Source: Gordius sp. MW1 (Eukaryota; Nematomorpha; Gordioida; Gordea; Gordiidae). From it: a DNA stretch of 64,000 nt. The stretch covers positions 18,972,168 to 19,036,167 of the forward strand of contig OZ038531.1 in assembly GCA_964036665.1 (NCBI GenBank), written 5' to 3'. This document shows positions 34,786-46,139 of the stretch, in pieces. Both the position numbers and the translations under genes were made by a program. The notes beneath the pieces were generated by a model that saw nothing but the letters and a program-made list of their open reading frames with translations, had not been told where the DNA came from and did no database searches. The stretch's first letter is position 1; the number at the start of each line of letters is the position of its first letter.

Positions 34786-35830
34786 AATTTGATCCGCGAA
34801 GAAAATTTAAATTTAAAGTGATTAACACAAACTAGACGTGTAATTTTGATATTTAATTTAAATAAATTTAATAAAAAGTAACTGTAACTTTAGTTACACA
34901 GTTACTGAAATAATGTAACTAACTACAGTTACAGTTACCCTGAAGTAAAAGTAACTGGTTATAGTTACTTTACTGAAGAAAAGGAACTAGTTCCAGGAAC
35001 TAGTTACATTTAACTAGTTACTTAACAGCTCTGATGGTAACCTATTCAAAAACGAAAAATTTAAAATATTTGGCCAATGATCATTTTTTCATTGGTCAGT
35101 AGCCAGCGGAAAGTCAAAAAAATGTTATAGCTATATATAAGTGATATAATATTCAAAAATATTTTGAGGTCTAATGGCTCAGTGGATTGAACGTCTGACT
35201 AGCTTTAATACCTCGTAGGTTCGAATCCCGCACCTATCTCGTTTTAATTAAAAAATAAATAAAATAAAAAATTAATAAAGAAATAAATATTACTTTTTAA
35301 TTTAAGAAATAAAATAAGAAATTTTTAAATTTTTTGGCCTCTCCGGGAAAAAAAAAATTTGGCCTCTCCGGGTATCGAACCAGCAATTTAGAAGGTTCGC
35401 CGGGATTCGAACCCACATCATTAGAGGCATAGGCTTTTGTATGGGCACAGGGTCCCATATCAGTAGAGGCATAGGCCCTTGTAGGGGATTCAAAAACGAA
35501 AAATTTCGATTTATTTGGTCAATGGTCATTTTTTCATTGGTCAGTAGCCAGCGGAAGGTCAAAAAGTCATATTATCCATGGTATTAACAAGAACAAGATA
35601 TTAATTTAATTTAAAAAAAATTAAAAATTTTTGTCCTCTCCCGGGATTGAACTTAGAACCTCCAGGTCAGGAAGCAGTAGTAAATAACTTGGTGTACGAT
35701 GGACGGACGGACGGACGACGCACGAAAACGAGCCCATAAATTGCATAGCAATTAATTTAATCGTTAGACGTCTAGTTTGTGTCCATCGCTTTAAATTTAA
35801 ATTTCCTTCGCGGATTAAACTTAAATATTT
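34786..35830. repeat. foldback arms around mixed repeats
   Basis: gatccgcgaagaaaatttaaat...cacaaactagacgt (34786-34847) is answered by acgtctagtttgtg...aaatttccttcgcggat (35764-35825). Between them lie a gtaact-rich hAT-like end (34880-35033), a tRNA-like head, two CCAATGG units and the block tagaggcataggcccttg. Also seen is a ggacggacggacg run followed by cgagcccataaattgcatagc (35700-35750). Several elements are evidently nested here. Confidence 0.65.
35168..35236 (+). repeat. tRNA-derived SINE head
   Basis: Contains a canonical A box TGGCTCAGTGG and a perfect B box GGTTCGAATCC at tRNA spacing. Stem pairing is poor and it continues into repeat sequence, so it reads as a SINE head. A second B-box-like gggttcgaatcccggcg lies inverted near 35397-35413. 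Confidence 0.65.
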
Positions 35831-35849
35831 AAGGGTGTTATTTAACTGC

Positions 35850-36380
35850 TAAGTAAATAATTACAAATTGCTAAGTAATTTATGCTAACTATTTTAATTA
35901 AAGTGCTAAGTATTTTATTAAAAAACGCTAAGTATTTTATGCTAAGTATTTTAATCTAAATGCTAAGTATTTTAATCTAAATGCTAAGTATTTTAATCTA
36001 AATGCTAAGTATTTTATTATTAAATGCTAAGTATTTTAATCTAAATGCCAAGTATTTTAATCAAAATGCTAAGTATTTTATTTTTAAATGCTAAGTTTTT
36101 TATTTTTAAATGTTAAGTTTTTATTATTAAATTGCAGAGTTTTTATTTTGATATACTAAGTTTTTTTATTAAAATGCTAAGTATTATTTAAAAAATTTAA
36201 ATTATGAATTTAAATCAAAATGCTGGGTATTAAAAAAATATAAGATAATAAGGTTTTAAAGCTAAAAAGGACAAAGTTTTAATGGTAATAATTTCAAAAA
36301 AAAATGTTTAATTTTTAAAAATGCTAGGTTCTATTTTGAAGTGCTAAGTTATTACTTTAAAATACTAAGTTTTTTAATTC
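35850..36380. repeat. minisatellite of gctaagtatttta units (forward)
   Basis: About 20 imperfect units of 17-24 bp carrying tgctaagtatttta. An array of the same motif in the opposite orientation lies at 37185-37580. Confidence 0.9.
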
Positions 36381-37184
36381 AAAGTTTTATTTATGACACA
36401 AAAAAGTGTTGAAATTTGAAGTTAAGTTTTAATGGGAATTATTTTAATGAATTACCAAAATTTATAGTTGAAATAATATTTCAATTTTATATTGTTATAA
36501 TATAAAAAATAATTTATTTTAGATTTGAATAAAAAGATTATGATTATTTATTTGTAGGTGAAGAAATACCCTTCATGTTCTATAATGACTACACATAAAA
36601 TAATCTAAATAGCCAATAGGATAATTGATAGAGATTTTATTCAACTACAATATATAATTATAATAAGGGTGGCATGTATATATATTTCCTATAAATTAAT
36701 TTAATTTATTAGTGTTTTTTAATTTCTTGACCACCCCATAGCCGTCCCCAAACTTTTTATTTTAGAAATTTGATATTTGGGCATAGGGGAATTCCCATGG
36801 TGAATTTGGTGATTATAGCTGGTCGCAAAGTAGGTTTTTTTGGTTTTTCACAAATTTGACCACAAAACTTTAACCACAAAAGTTTGAGGTTTTTGGTTAC
36901 ATTTTTCTGGTAGAGAATTTTATAAGAATTAAAATGCACTAAAAATTACGAAGCTAGCACCAATACTTTTGAAATTATAAAAATAATAGTAAAATTTGTA
37001 AAACGCACTTGAGCGTGATTTTGACCATTTTAGCGTCCATAACTTAAAAAGTATTGGCCCAAAATAGCTAAAATATTCAGAGATTACTATTTCCTATAGG
37101 GTCTAAATTCTCACAAAAAATCAGCTCGATCTGAGATGGTGGGCCGAAACCGTTTTGATATGTCATGGAATGGCTCACTTAGCA
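36381..37184. other. spacer between opposed minisatellite arrays
   Basis: No coding frame is supported. A short segment (36960-37160) has more even base composition but no recognised function. Confidence 0.4.
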
Positions 37185-37580
37185 TAATTTATTTAAATAT
37201 TTAGCAAATGATAAATACTTGGCACAATTTATTTAAATACTTAGCAATAATTTAAATACTTAGCAATAATTTAAATACTTAGCATAATATATTTAAATAC
37301 TTAGCATATAATTTAAATACTTAGCAAAACATTAAAATACTTAGCAAACAAATAAAATACTTAGCAAATAAATAAAATACTTAGCAAAACAATAAAATAC
37401 TTAGCAAAATTTATTTAAATACTAAGCAAATGAATAAAATACTTAGCATTTGAATTTAATACTTAGCATTAATTTAAATACTTAGCAAACAAATTAAATA
37501 CTTAGCAAATGAATAAAATACTTAGCAATGACGCTTAAAAATACTTAGCAATTTGAATAAAATACTTAGCAAATAATTTG
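37185..37580. repeat. minisatellite of taaaatacttagca units (reverse)
   Basis: About 19 units carrying aaatacttagca, the inverse complement of the array at 35850-36380. The two arrays face each other across about 0.8 kb of unrelated sequence, as in foldback elements. Confidence 0.9.
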
Positions 37581-37989
37581 TTGTGAATATTTAAATACTA
37601 TTTAGAATAGATAAACCATCCTTTTATAAAAAATTAATTACAACTATAATAATTTATTATTTTAATAAAAATTGAACTGAATCTATACGATAAAGAATTA
37701 ATAATTTTTTCTAAGTTTACATCTAAATTTTGGTCATTAAGCCAGATATTTGAATCTTGTTAAATATATGATAATTATCCTAAATAGAAATTTTTTTTAT
37801 TAAATTCAATATAGCCCTACCGTCCATCGCCCCTCGAGCCTATTTAGTCGTGGTAAACTAATTTTAAGTAAAAAACGGACAAGCTTATTAGACGACAATA
37901 TAGAATATAACGTTTATTGAAGTTGAATCACCATATATTACCCTGTGATCTTATTCTAATATGTGAATAAAGTATATTAAATTTTTTTT

Positions 37990-38157
37990 TAAATTTATTA
38001 CCTAAATAACTTTTTATGTAACTAGTTCTTCCATCAGGTAAGTAACTGGAACTGTATTCGGTTACTTTTAAAAGAACGTAACTGTAATTGGTTACATTTT
38101 TTTTGTAAAGTAACTGTAAGTTAACTAGTTACTGTGGAATAGTAACTTTAACAGCTC
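37990..38157. repeat. gtaact-rich hAT-like terminus
   Basis: Many gtaact/agttac repeats ending ctttaacagctcta. A direct-orientation relative at 34880-35033 ends ttaacagctctga. Read inward, both ends give (T/C)AGAGCTGTTAA, which fits the hAT end consensus. No opposite end was found. taatcgttaga (35757) and tctaacgatta (38154) are an 11-bp inverted pair. Confidence 0.5.
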
Positions 38158-38239
38158 TAACGATTATGTATGTACTAAATATACCTACACTAGTTATTAA
38201 ATAATTATATCCAAGCTTTGATTTTGAAAAACTGGTGCG

Positions 38240-39185
38240 ATATTAATTTTGACAAATAAATTTATTAGTTTAGATTTTTCTCAGGGAATTTACAGTATGG
38301 AACCTTTTCCCTCAAAAAATTATTCAGGAATTCAGGGATAAATTTACGTAAAACATATTACCGTTTAACAATTCATCGGTCAACTAAACAACATAAATAA
38401 CCTAAAGGTAATAATTTTAGATAACTTTATAAAATTTTCAGCAAAAAAACATCATTTTATCCCATCTGTTGCCAAAAAAGAAATATTTTTAATATTGAAA
38501 ATATAAACAACCCCAACGACCTGTGTAACAAAGCAATGCTAACTCGTGGAAATTTGTGTGACATAAAAGCTCTCCGGGCTCAGTATAAAGCCGTTTGCCA
38601 AAACCACGGAAAATCTCTGCCAATCATTTCAGGTAATACTAACTGGCACCACTTAACTTTAACAAACCTTTAATCATTTAAACAAAAATGTAGTTGTTTG
38701 CTATCTATATCTAACTTTAACGCGGTTACGGCAACAACTATAGCATGAGTTTGTTATTGGTTAATATTACATTATTTGGAACTAGCTTTCAATTTTCGAC
38801 TCAGGCCCCGACCGAGGAGATTAGACATTAAAACGAAGATCGGTCAAAGAGCCAAGCACAAAAAATATCGAAAATCTATTGTATACTCTTCCTAAAGAAA
38901 AGTCATATTGAAAGCGTACGTAACTATCAATAAATTTATTTTCTCGACAGTATGTGTAAAGCTATATATTCCGTAAGCTGGTAAACAAAAATGTTTATAA
39001 GCGTTTCATGTATGGTTATAAAGAATAAAGGGAAATTGCAGGTGTGTAATGATGGTAAAAATGAGATACATACATATCGAATGTAATAATACGGACATAC
39101 GTACATATGTATGTGTATGTACGTATGTATGTATGCACGTATGTACGTACGTATGTATGTACGCATACGTACATACATACGTAAG
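38240..39185. repeat. R3 interspersed repeat, right (inverted, uninterrupted) copy
   Basis: Inverted match to 7582-7840 plus 9605-10431. It preserves the empty site for the TA-flanked pogo-like element (near 38951). A frame at 38503-38673 (PNDLCNKAMLTRGNLCDI...) is intact here and broken in the other copy. Confidence 0.88.
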
Positions 39186-39189
39186 TAAC

Positions 39190-40375
39190 ATATTATTACG
39201 TTGGATTTGTCTGTATACTTATCTCCCCTAATATCACCGAACGTCCGATGATAGGGGGGTTTCCAACTACTCCATTGCAATCCAAAATGTCAAATCGGAC
39301 AAATACTTTCGTCTCTGTCCGTTTCCTGCATTTTTGGGGGATGCAGGAAAGGTTTCCCATATGATTCGAGTAAGGGGTTTCTAGGTTATTAAGTAGATGA
39401 TGATTGATTCAGTTTTTTTCTTTGAATAGTAGTGATGATGTTAGAAAGAAAGATTGGGTGTACTACACACGCGCTGTTTACTAACACATCTCTCTCTCCC
39501 TTTCTCCATCTCTTCCACTACCGCCCCCATATCTATCCAAGCACACATGAAGGGGGCGGGAGTGGAGGAGATAGAGAGGAGAGTAGGTGAAGGGAGAGAG
39601 AGATGTGTTAGTAAACAGCGCGTGTGTAGTACACCCATAGACTACATAGACTGCCCATGTCATATGTTCAATATGGCAAATTGTGTGTGAAATTTGCCTC
39701 CATTTTGATGAACACTACCGTCCTATATCACATAATGGCGTTTTGCGCTGTGCCGTTTTGTTGGAACAGGAGAGGTAAAGAAAAAAGGTTTTGATTCCAT
39801 AAATAAGTAAGATATTACAAAATATATGATATTTTTCAAAAATTTTAATATCATTACAGTTTTTACATTTTTAATTTTTATGAAATATGTCAATAATAAA
39901 TTTTTGAAAAATATCATATATTTTGTAATATCCTACTTATTTATGGAATCAAAATCTTTTTTCTTTACCTCTCCTGTTCGAACAAAACGGCACAGCGCAA
40001 AACGCCAATATGTCATATAGGACGGTAGTGTTCATCAAAATGGCGGAAAAGCACACGCACATTTTATACCGTGATGAGCAGTCTATGTAGTCTATGAGTA
40101 CACCCAATCTTTCTTTCTAACATCATCACTACTATTCAAAGCAAAAAACTGAATCAATCATCATCTACTTAATAACCTAGAAACCCCTTACTCGAATCAT
40201 ATGGGAAACCTTTCCTGCATCCCCAAAAAATGCAGAAAGCAGACAGAGAGGAAAATATTTGCCCGAGTTGACATTTTGGAATGCAATGTAGTAAACGGAT
40301 ACCCCCCTATCATCCGACAATCGGTGATATTAGGGAACATAACTATACAGACAAATAGAACGTAATAATATGTTA
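39190..40375. repeat. nested foldback element
   Basis: Outer arms 39190-39466 and 40097-40375 are inverted copies. Each contains a small hairpin (tttcctgcat...atgcaggaaa), the run atttgattcgagtaagg-type flank, and a gtac microsatellite outside. Inside lie a palindromic MITE (39467-39638) and a second foldback (39639-40096, ends atagactacatagactg/cagtctatgtagtctat) whose ~150-bp arms meet over a 60-bp loop. A third, direct partial copy of the outer arm is at 40424-40625. Confidence 0.85.
39467..39638. mobile_element. palindromic MITE, copy A
   Basis: Near-perfect inverted repeat tacacacgcgctgtttacta...tagtaaacagcgcgtgtgta with purine/pyrimidine-rich arms around ccgcccccatatc. Other copies are at 43242-43583 and 53641-53865. 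Frames through it are palindrome artefacts. Confidence 0.88.
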
Positions 40376-40864
40376 CGTACGTACGTATGTATGTACGTAT
40401 GTATATACATATTAATACATTGGATTTTTTTGTATAGTTATATTTCCTAAGATCCCAGAACGTCGCACGATAACCGAGTATCCGGCTATTTCCGTGCAAT
40501 CCAACACATCAAATCGGACAAATACTTTCGTCTCTGTCCGTTTCCTGCATTTTTTGGGGATGCAGGAAAGGTTTCCCATATGATTCGAGTAAGGTATGTA
40601 TGTATTTGCCCCGATGACATTCAAGAGCTTAGCTAAATCGGCAAGCTAAGATTGAGTTCCATCTGACACCTATGCGGTGCATCTCGGGCCACGATAACCA
40701 GAGGTTACGTGTTCATTTGTTAGTAGGTTAGTGTGTTTGTATATATATATATATAAATGAATTAGTATGTTAGTTTAAAATAAAACTCTATATATTAGAG
40801 TGAATACGATCTTCCCTTTGATGGAGTGATCGGGATGTGGCGCTAGGTAGGAGGGAATTGGTAT

Positions 40865-41617
40865 TTATCTCGTCACGGGAGATAACGACTTAGGAAAGTG
40901 GGACAAGGAGAAGGTTTTCCACTTCGTCCTGTCCTGCATTATAGGGAGGATTAAATTCCAATCGTGGTTGAGGGACCGGAGTTGCTGAAAGGTTTGATAA
41001 ATCCAGCTTCCTCTGCATTTGCGGTTTCGTAATTTCGGGGGTCTTCAAAAAATAGATCTTAGACATATGTTAATACCATTACCACTGCGTCTAGACTGAT
41101 GTGCCAGAGAGTTCCATTTCCGAGAAATGATTACGTTTTTAATGGGAGGAATTTTACAAAGGGTCCAGAGGTTGACGTTGCTGATTACTTCCGGGTAGAA
41201 GATATTGCATACTATCCATAGCATATTGTTGAGTTTTGTTTGGGCCGTTCTGAGAGTTGGGCCTTTGAGCGACCATGTTTCACAACAATAAAATAGAATG
41301 GGTAAGATAGTGGTTTTGAACATGCGGAGGCTGGTTGGTAGGGCCAGTTCATGCGACTTCCATATAGAGTAGCAGGAGTAGAGTTTTTTCAGGGCTTTTT
41401 CTATTTTATTAGAGATGTCTAGAAGAAAGTATGTGTCGGGGGAGAGAGTGACTCCAAGATAATTAACTGAATCTGAGATGGGGACTTGAGTATTATCAAT
41501 GAGAACGGGTTTTGATTGCAATGGTACATTGATTGCAAGGATATTGGATTTGTTAGGGTTGATCATTAGACCCGCTTTCTGGGTCTCCAAATTGATAATT
41601 AATAATACAACTATCAT
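40865..41617 (-). pseudogene. non-LTR retrotransposon (LINE) reverse transcriptase C-terminal fragment
   Basis: Reads ETQKAGLMINPNKSNILAIN (RT palm), VNYLGVTLSPD, then KIEKALKKLYSCYSIW, KTTILPILFYCCETW (thumb) and WNSLAHQSRRSG. This is the usual order in LINE polymerases after the YxDD motif: aGL..N..Kt, YLG..l, k..l...i.P.llYg.EtW, and R..W..H..R. A TGA at 41047-41045 is followed in frame by WIYQTFQQLRSLNHDW and MQDRTKW, the typical C-terminal end, to a stop at 40867. The catalytic palm and endonuclease are missing: a 5'-truncated dead copy. Clade not assigned. Confidence 0.82.
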
Positions 41618-42235
41618 TCATTGAAGCTCTAATCAGCAAATTTATGTCATTGTTGGTTATGAAAGAGTAATATATTATACCTCATTAAACGATGAATATA
41701 ATATAATTAGATCCAACAATCTTATTTTTAATACACATTTATTAGAGTTATTTATATAAATTTCTAGCTAATTTATATTGTAAAGATAATTTGGGGAAAT
41801 AATGTATTGTAATTTCAGATTTAATTAAGTCTTTTTTAAAATTATGAATAATTTTAGTATTAAAAATGTTAGTAGGAAAGGTAATGTTATTAATAAAATT
41901 AGGTATTAAATTTAGTTTTAAGCACGTTTTTAAAAAGTAGATTTTGTTATGAACAATATAAATTTTAAATAAAGAATTTATAAAATCATAAAATAAATTC
42001 TTACCTTGAGTTATTTATTTTCATCTTACAATAACTTACATACTTTCCAATCACAACAAGGGATAATAAATAGACTTACAATTTTTGACTAATTTATATT
42101 TTAGTAGACACTTAAAAATTATGAAACATTAATTGAATGAATACATGTATATAAATCTATGTACAACTATATGTGAAAAGAGATATAATTAAATAAATTA
42201 ACAATGATTATTAACAAAAGTCCCCCCTCATTTTT
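41618..42235. other. AT-rich non-coding
   Basis: No feature supported. Confidence 0.4.
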
Positions 42236-42390
42236 TTAAACATCCGATAGGGGTTCATCTTCATCGTCAGACCCGCTTTCGTATAATATTTCTTCGCTCG
42301 GTTTTTCCTTCAATTCCATCTCATACATGGCAAATTCTTTCTCATCTTGATCTCGGTCCTTTTCTATTTTAGCCAGTTTCGCCGTTATTT
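42236..42390 (-). CDS. last exon of an unknown protein with acidic C-terminus
   Basis: After an acceptor (ggattctatag) the frame, phase 1, reads ITAKLAKIEKDRDQDEKEFA, then EMELKEKPSEEILYESGSDD and EDEPLSDV to a stop at 42238-42236, without interruption in an AT-rich setting. It is highly charged and likely helical, ending in an acidic Ser/Asp tail of the type found in nuclear or CK2-target proteins. I do not recognise the gene and found no earlier exon that joins in phase. An exon-like piece near 42560-42510 with a gtgagt donor does not fit. The case rests on composition, acceptor and open frame. Confidence 0.5.
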
Positions 42391-43241
42391 CTATAGAATC
42401 CAAATAAAAATATAATCTCCTCCTTTTAAATTTTAATGATCAATTTCAAAAAAAAAATATTAAAGTAACCTATGGCGACAAACATAAGCTTTTTAAAAAA
42501 TCCCTTAAAAACAAGCTTGGAAAAAAGGTACTCACTCGTTTCCAAAAGCTAGTTCAGGAGTCTTTAAATTAAAAAATCTTATATTTAACACTACCCCTGG
42601 CTAAATCAGTGCAAAGTAACTCAGTATTCCAAACTTATCGTATTCCCAATGATGGTTTCCCGTTTAAATGCGGAAATTTTTCGGATCCTCTCTAACATAG
42701 GGGCAAAACTTGTAATTGTTTTTTTAATCGATAGGAAAGAGATCCCCCGAAGCCAAATACTCACTTAGCTTTATTTTAGGTCAAAAAATTGGGATTTTAA
42801 TAGGGAAATACAATTATAAATATTTATCAGACACATGGCCCTTGGCTGTTACGAAACTGAAGAATAGTTTTTATTTATATAAATATTTTTTATACTCGTT
42901 TATAGTAAATATATCTAATGTATTATTTTCACTTAATAAGAGTGTTTTAATATTAACGAAATAAATTACACAGCTCTACAAATATTGACTTTGTGATTGT
43001 ATCCCTCAATCTGACAAATAATTCCGATAGATAATTTTGCGCTGAAAAATAATATGTTTTTAGTTTTTTTCTACGATTACCAGCTTTTAAGATATATGAG
43101 TTTGAAAGTGCCAAAAATTTTTTTTAAGCCTTTTTAAGGCTAAATTGCCATGTCATTTTTAATATATAGTAATATATTCATGTAGATTAAAGTTTCATCT
43201 ATATGTCCATTTTTTTATTTTTTATATCACCCTTATATTCA
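42391..43241. other. non-coding
   Basis: Probably intron or intergenic. No gene was recognised apart from the rejected exon-like piece near 42510-42560. Confidence 0.35.
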
Positions 43242-43583
43242 AATTTATACGCATTTGCGTAAACCCCTTCTCCTTATCAAAATTCGTCCCACAATGTCTG
43301 GTAAAAGGAGTACATTAGAGTTCATACTGCGTACACGATGTTTACTAACACATATCTCTCTCCCTTATCCTACTCTCCTCTCTTTCTCCTCCACTCCCGC
43401 CCCCTTCACGTGTGCTTGGATAGATATGGGGGCGGGAGTGGAGGAGATGGAGAAAGGGAGAGAGAGATGTGTTAGTAAACAGCGCGTGTGTAGTATGAAC
43501 TCTAATGAACTCCTTTTTCCAGACATAGCGGGACGAATTTTGATAAGGAAAGGAGAAAGGATTTACGCAAATGCGTATAAATT
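43242..43583. mobile_element. palindromic MITE, copy B (most complete)
   Basis: aatttatacgcatttgcgtaaa at 43242 and its exact inverse at 43562-43583 bound a 342-bp near-palindrome. The tip atacgcatttgcgta is itself almost palindromic. The core 43320-43490 matches copy A. Copy A therefore lacks the outer ~80 bp, and the copy at 53641 keeps only the right outer part. Confidence 0.88.
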
Positions 43584-44125
43584 ACATTCGTAGCTACTGA
43601 ATGTGTTTACGCAACTGGCTCCGTTCCTGCAAGTTTTCAAATGGCAAAAAATAGGTTAATTAATCAATTACTAGCCGGGATTTGGTAATATCGCGAAGCA
43701 ATACGATTTGGCACGAATTAAAAATGTAAAGAAATCATAGGTGGCCTCTAAAACTGCTCATTTTGGAAGATAAATCGAAAAAAAGTTTAATATTGCATTC
43801 ATCCGCGCCCGATTACTGAAATGCCTTAGTATTTTATGGCTAAAATTTATTTTCGTTTAGCATACGCTATATAAGCACTCGATAAGAAGGCTTTCCTACA
43901 TTTGATGTTTATTATGTTCTATTTAAAATTTCATTTAAACACACCTAGCACAAGAGTTACTCAAATACAGAATCTTAAAACGTTCTTGGTTAAAACGAAT
44001 CAAAAACCAAACCATAGTCCAACTAGAAGAATAGGCTCAAAATCTTTAACCCGCGTACAACTAAAATTTCTAGCTAAAGACAATATTTTTTTGCAGATTT
44101 AAAGAATAAAAATTTCATAGTTTTG
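43584..44125. other. non-coding
   Basis: No gene was recognised. The 3' part may be the 3' untranslated region of the EGF gene on the minus strand. Confidence 0.35.
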
Positions 44126-45230
44126 TCATCTCGATCTGCACGGTCCTTTTTGGGATCCACCCTCTTGGTTTGAACGATTGCTTTCGTAGCATTCACCAAC
44201 ATCTTCTGCACAAAGCTGGCCAGTAAAACCGGTAGGACACTTACACACATAGGAAAAGGAGGTTCCATCGTTGGCTAACTTATTGTTGTTGGGGTAACAT
44301 AGACCCCCGTTCAAGCATGGCGAATTTCCGTGCTGCAGTCTGCGGGCAATGTCAATAATTTTTGTTTAAACACTAAAATTTTATTAGGTAAAAATGATGC
44401 ATAATACAGACAAGAAACGAGCTTAAAAATTATAAATAAAACCTTTTCTTTAGATTCGTCAAGAGCCATGCCAGATAAGGAGTATGCATTTGACTTGTAA
44501 AATTTTTTAAGTTCTAAGTTATAGTCATACCATATATAAATTTATATTTGAACTTCGAATCTTATTCTATCAACTATAAATTTTAGACTAGGCGTCAAAT
44601 TAATTATTATTTGAGCTAGGTTAAGAACGAATAAATTTTTACACTTTACATTAAATTAGCCGAAATTGTTAATTTTAAGATCCCTTGAAAAGATTAAATT
44701 TAGCTTATAAAATTACATTGTAACTATTAAGTTAAGAATGAAAACTTAGCATCCAACCCGAATTCTTATTATAAAATAACAAAGGTGTCCAAATAAACAT
44801 CCAGCTATTAGATCCATATTTATTATGAAGAATTTTAAGCCAAATATTTTTTTTTCAAAACCTCTAGATTTTGTGATAATAGGGTCAAGGTGCAGAAAAT
44901 GGCCTTTTTAACGTTTTTGGGGCTATAATCCCATGCCATTTTTAACTTCCTTTTTATAATAATAATAATCCTATGAACCATTCATTATTTTATTATTTCG
45001 TTCCACCCCTATATTATAATCACAAATATTACGATCAAAATATTTAATCGCATCGCTCGTGCAGAAATCTTTAAAGATTTAAGAGCCCGGCATGCGCAGG
45101 CAAATAAAGCAAAAAAGTTGGAGAAAACAAGTACCCCTACCTGCAAGGATCTTGGAGGAGGGTGCAGTCTGTGCGAGTCCAGCCGTCGCGAAATTTTTCT
45201 GATCCTGATATCCTTAACCTCCAAAGTCTT
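44126..45230 (-). CDS. EGF-domain protein, two 3' exons
   Basis: Exon 1 (45230-45141; acceptor cattag, donor ag|gtaggg) ends DGWTRTDCTLLQDPC. An 801-bp intron follows. Exon 2 (44339-44126; acceptor cccgcag) joins in phase as R-LQHGNSPCLNGGLCYPN, then YVCKCPTGFTGQLC and VGECYESN, to a TGA. Residues fit one complete EGF-like module (C-LNGG-C...C-x-C...GFTG-x-C) preceded by the end of another (GW.R.DC). Such modules are extracellular and disulfide-bonded. If the stop is used, the protein ends about 25 residues after the module with no transmembrane segment, pointing to a secreted product; alternatively splicing continues before it. The parent gene (Notch-ligand, protocadherin, matrix type) cannot be told. 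Confidence 0.68.
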
Positions 45231-45552
45231 CTAATGACAGGTTATAAAGAAGCCCGTTCTTCTAAATTTATAATCTTATGATCGAGATCAATTCTAACTA
45301 TGCCTGAGGAGGATCATGATGGCTAAACATAATCCATCATCACACGCTCTCCATATCAATCACAATTACTCTTTAGTGGAAAAAACTAACACTCATCTAG
45401 ACATGGCATATTAATGAGGAAGCGTTTAGTGAAGCCGAGGAGATGAGTAATTTAAATCCGTGGAAAAACGAACAAAATTAACACTTATAAGATTGCGTCT
45501 TACTTAATATGCGATTTTGAATCTAGACTAAAAGTGCGAAAGCACGTTAAAA
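45231..45552. other. non-coding, probably intron of the EGF gene
   Basis: No further exon was recognised. Confidence 0.35.
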
Positions 45553-45560
45553 CCATAGAC

Positions 45561-46131
45561 CAGGGGTAGTCAACGCGGCGCCCGCGGGCGCCATGGCGCC
45601 CCCGATCGATTTTTAATGCGCCCTCGCTGGACTAATGTAAATGTATGATATGAGCGTATCTAATATCACGCACGTATTTTTTGTTAGTGTGTGATCGTAT
45701 TTCGAATAGACCACGCGTAGACCGTGCATTTAAAACTATCAAGCAATCCGAAATAATTCTTTTCTTTCAAAACCCTTCATGGATAAATGTAAAAGAAAAA
45801 GAACATATTATTTTAACGATGAATGGGAACATCTATATAGATTCGTTGATTACAAAGGGAAGTGTATTTGTTTGTTGTGTAATAATAGGCGATTCTCAAG
45901 AAAAGTAATATTGAACGACTTTTAAGACCGTTCATACAAATTTTTATAGTGACTATCTAATGAACTCTGAAATTAGAAGAAAAAAAATTATTTCTTTAAA
46001 ATCTTCAAGAACTAACCAGCAATGTTTTTTAATGCCTATTTATACCTGTTGATTATCTGTAAAATATGCGCCCTCGGTGATTTTCAAATTTAGTATTGCG
46101 CCCTTAAGGACATCCAGGTTGCCGACCCCTG
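45561..46131 (+). mobile_element. hAT element (CAGGGGT termini), deleted
   Basis: Starts CAGGGGTAGTCAACGCGGCG and ends GGTTGCCGACCCCTG, with perfect 8-bp duplications ccatagac (45553-45560, 46132-46139). These ends are typical of hAT families whose transposases carry a ZBED-type finger. A 5' piece of such a transposase is retained (45781-45940). Both ends have gcgccc repeats. It is non-autonomous at 571 bp. Confidence 0.88.
45781..45945 (+). pseudogene. N-terminal zinc-finger remnant of a hAT transposase
   Basis: The frame reads KCKRKRTYYFNDEWEHLYRF, VDYKGKCICLLCNNRRFSRK, then after a one-base deletion NIERLLRPF. The pattern f..eWe..y.F...+.kC.CL.C....a..k..N+.RH is the start of ZBED-like hAT transposases. 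The expected terminal His pair is lost and the catalytic domain is absent. The remnant reads in the orientation of the element. Confidence 0.6.
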
Positions 46132-46139
46132 CCATAGAC

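Noticed and set aside
39441..39690. Frames of 60-78 codons on both strands (also 43255-43593, 53656-53856)
   Set aside because: Near-palindromic MITE read in both directions gives matching peptides.
42508..42560. Possible exon TPELAFGNE with gtgagt donor upstream of the acidic last exon
   Set aside because: Its phase does not join the 42390 acceptor, and it is too short to judge.
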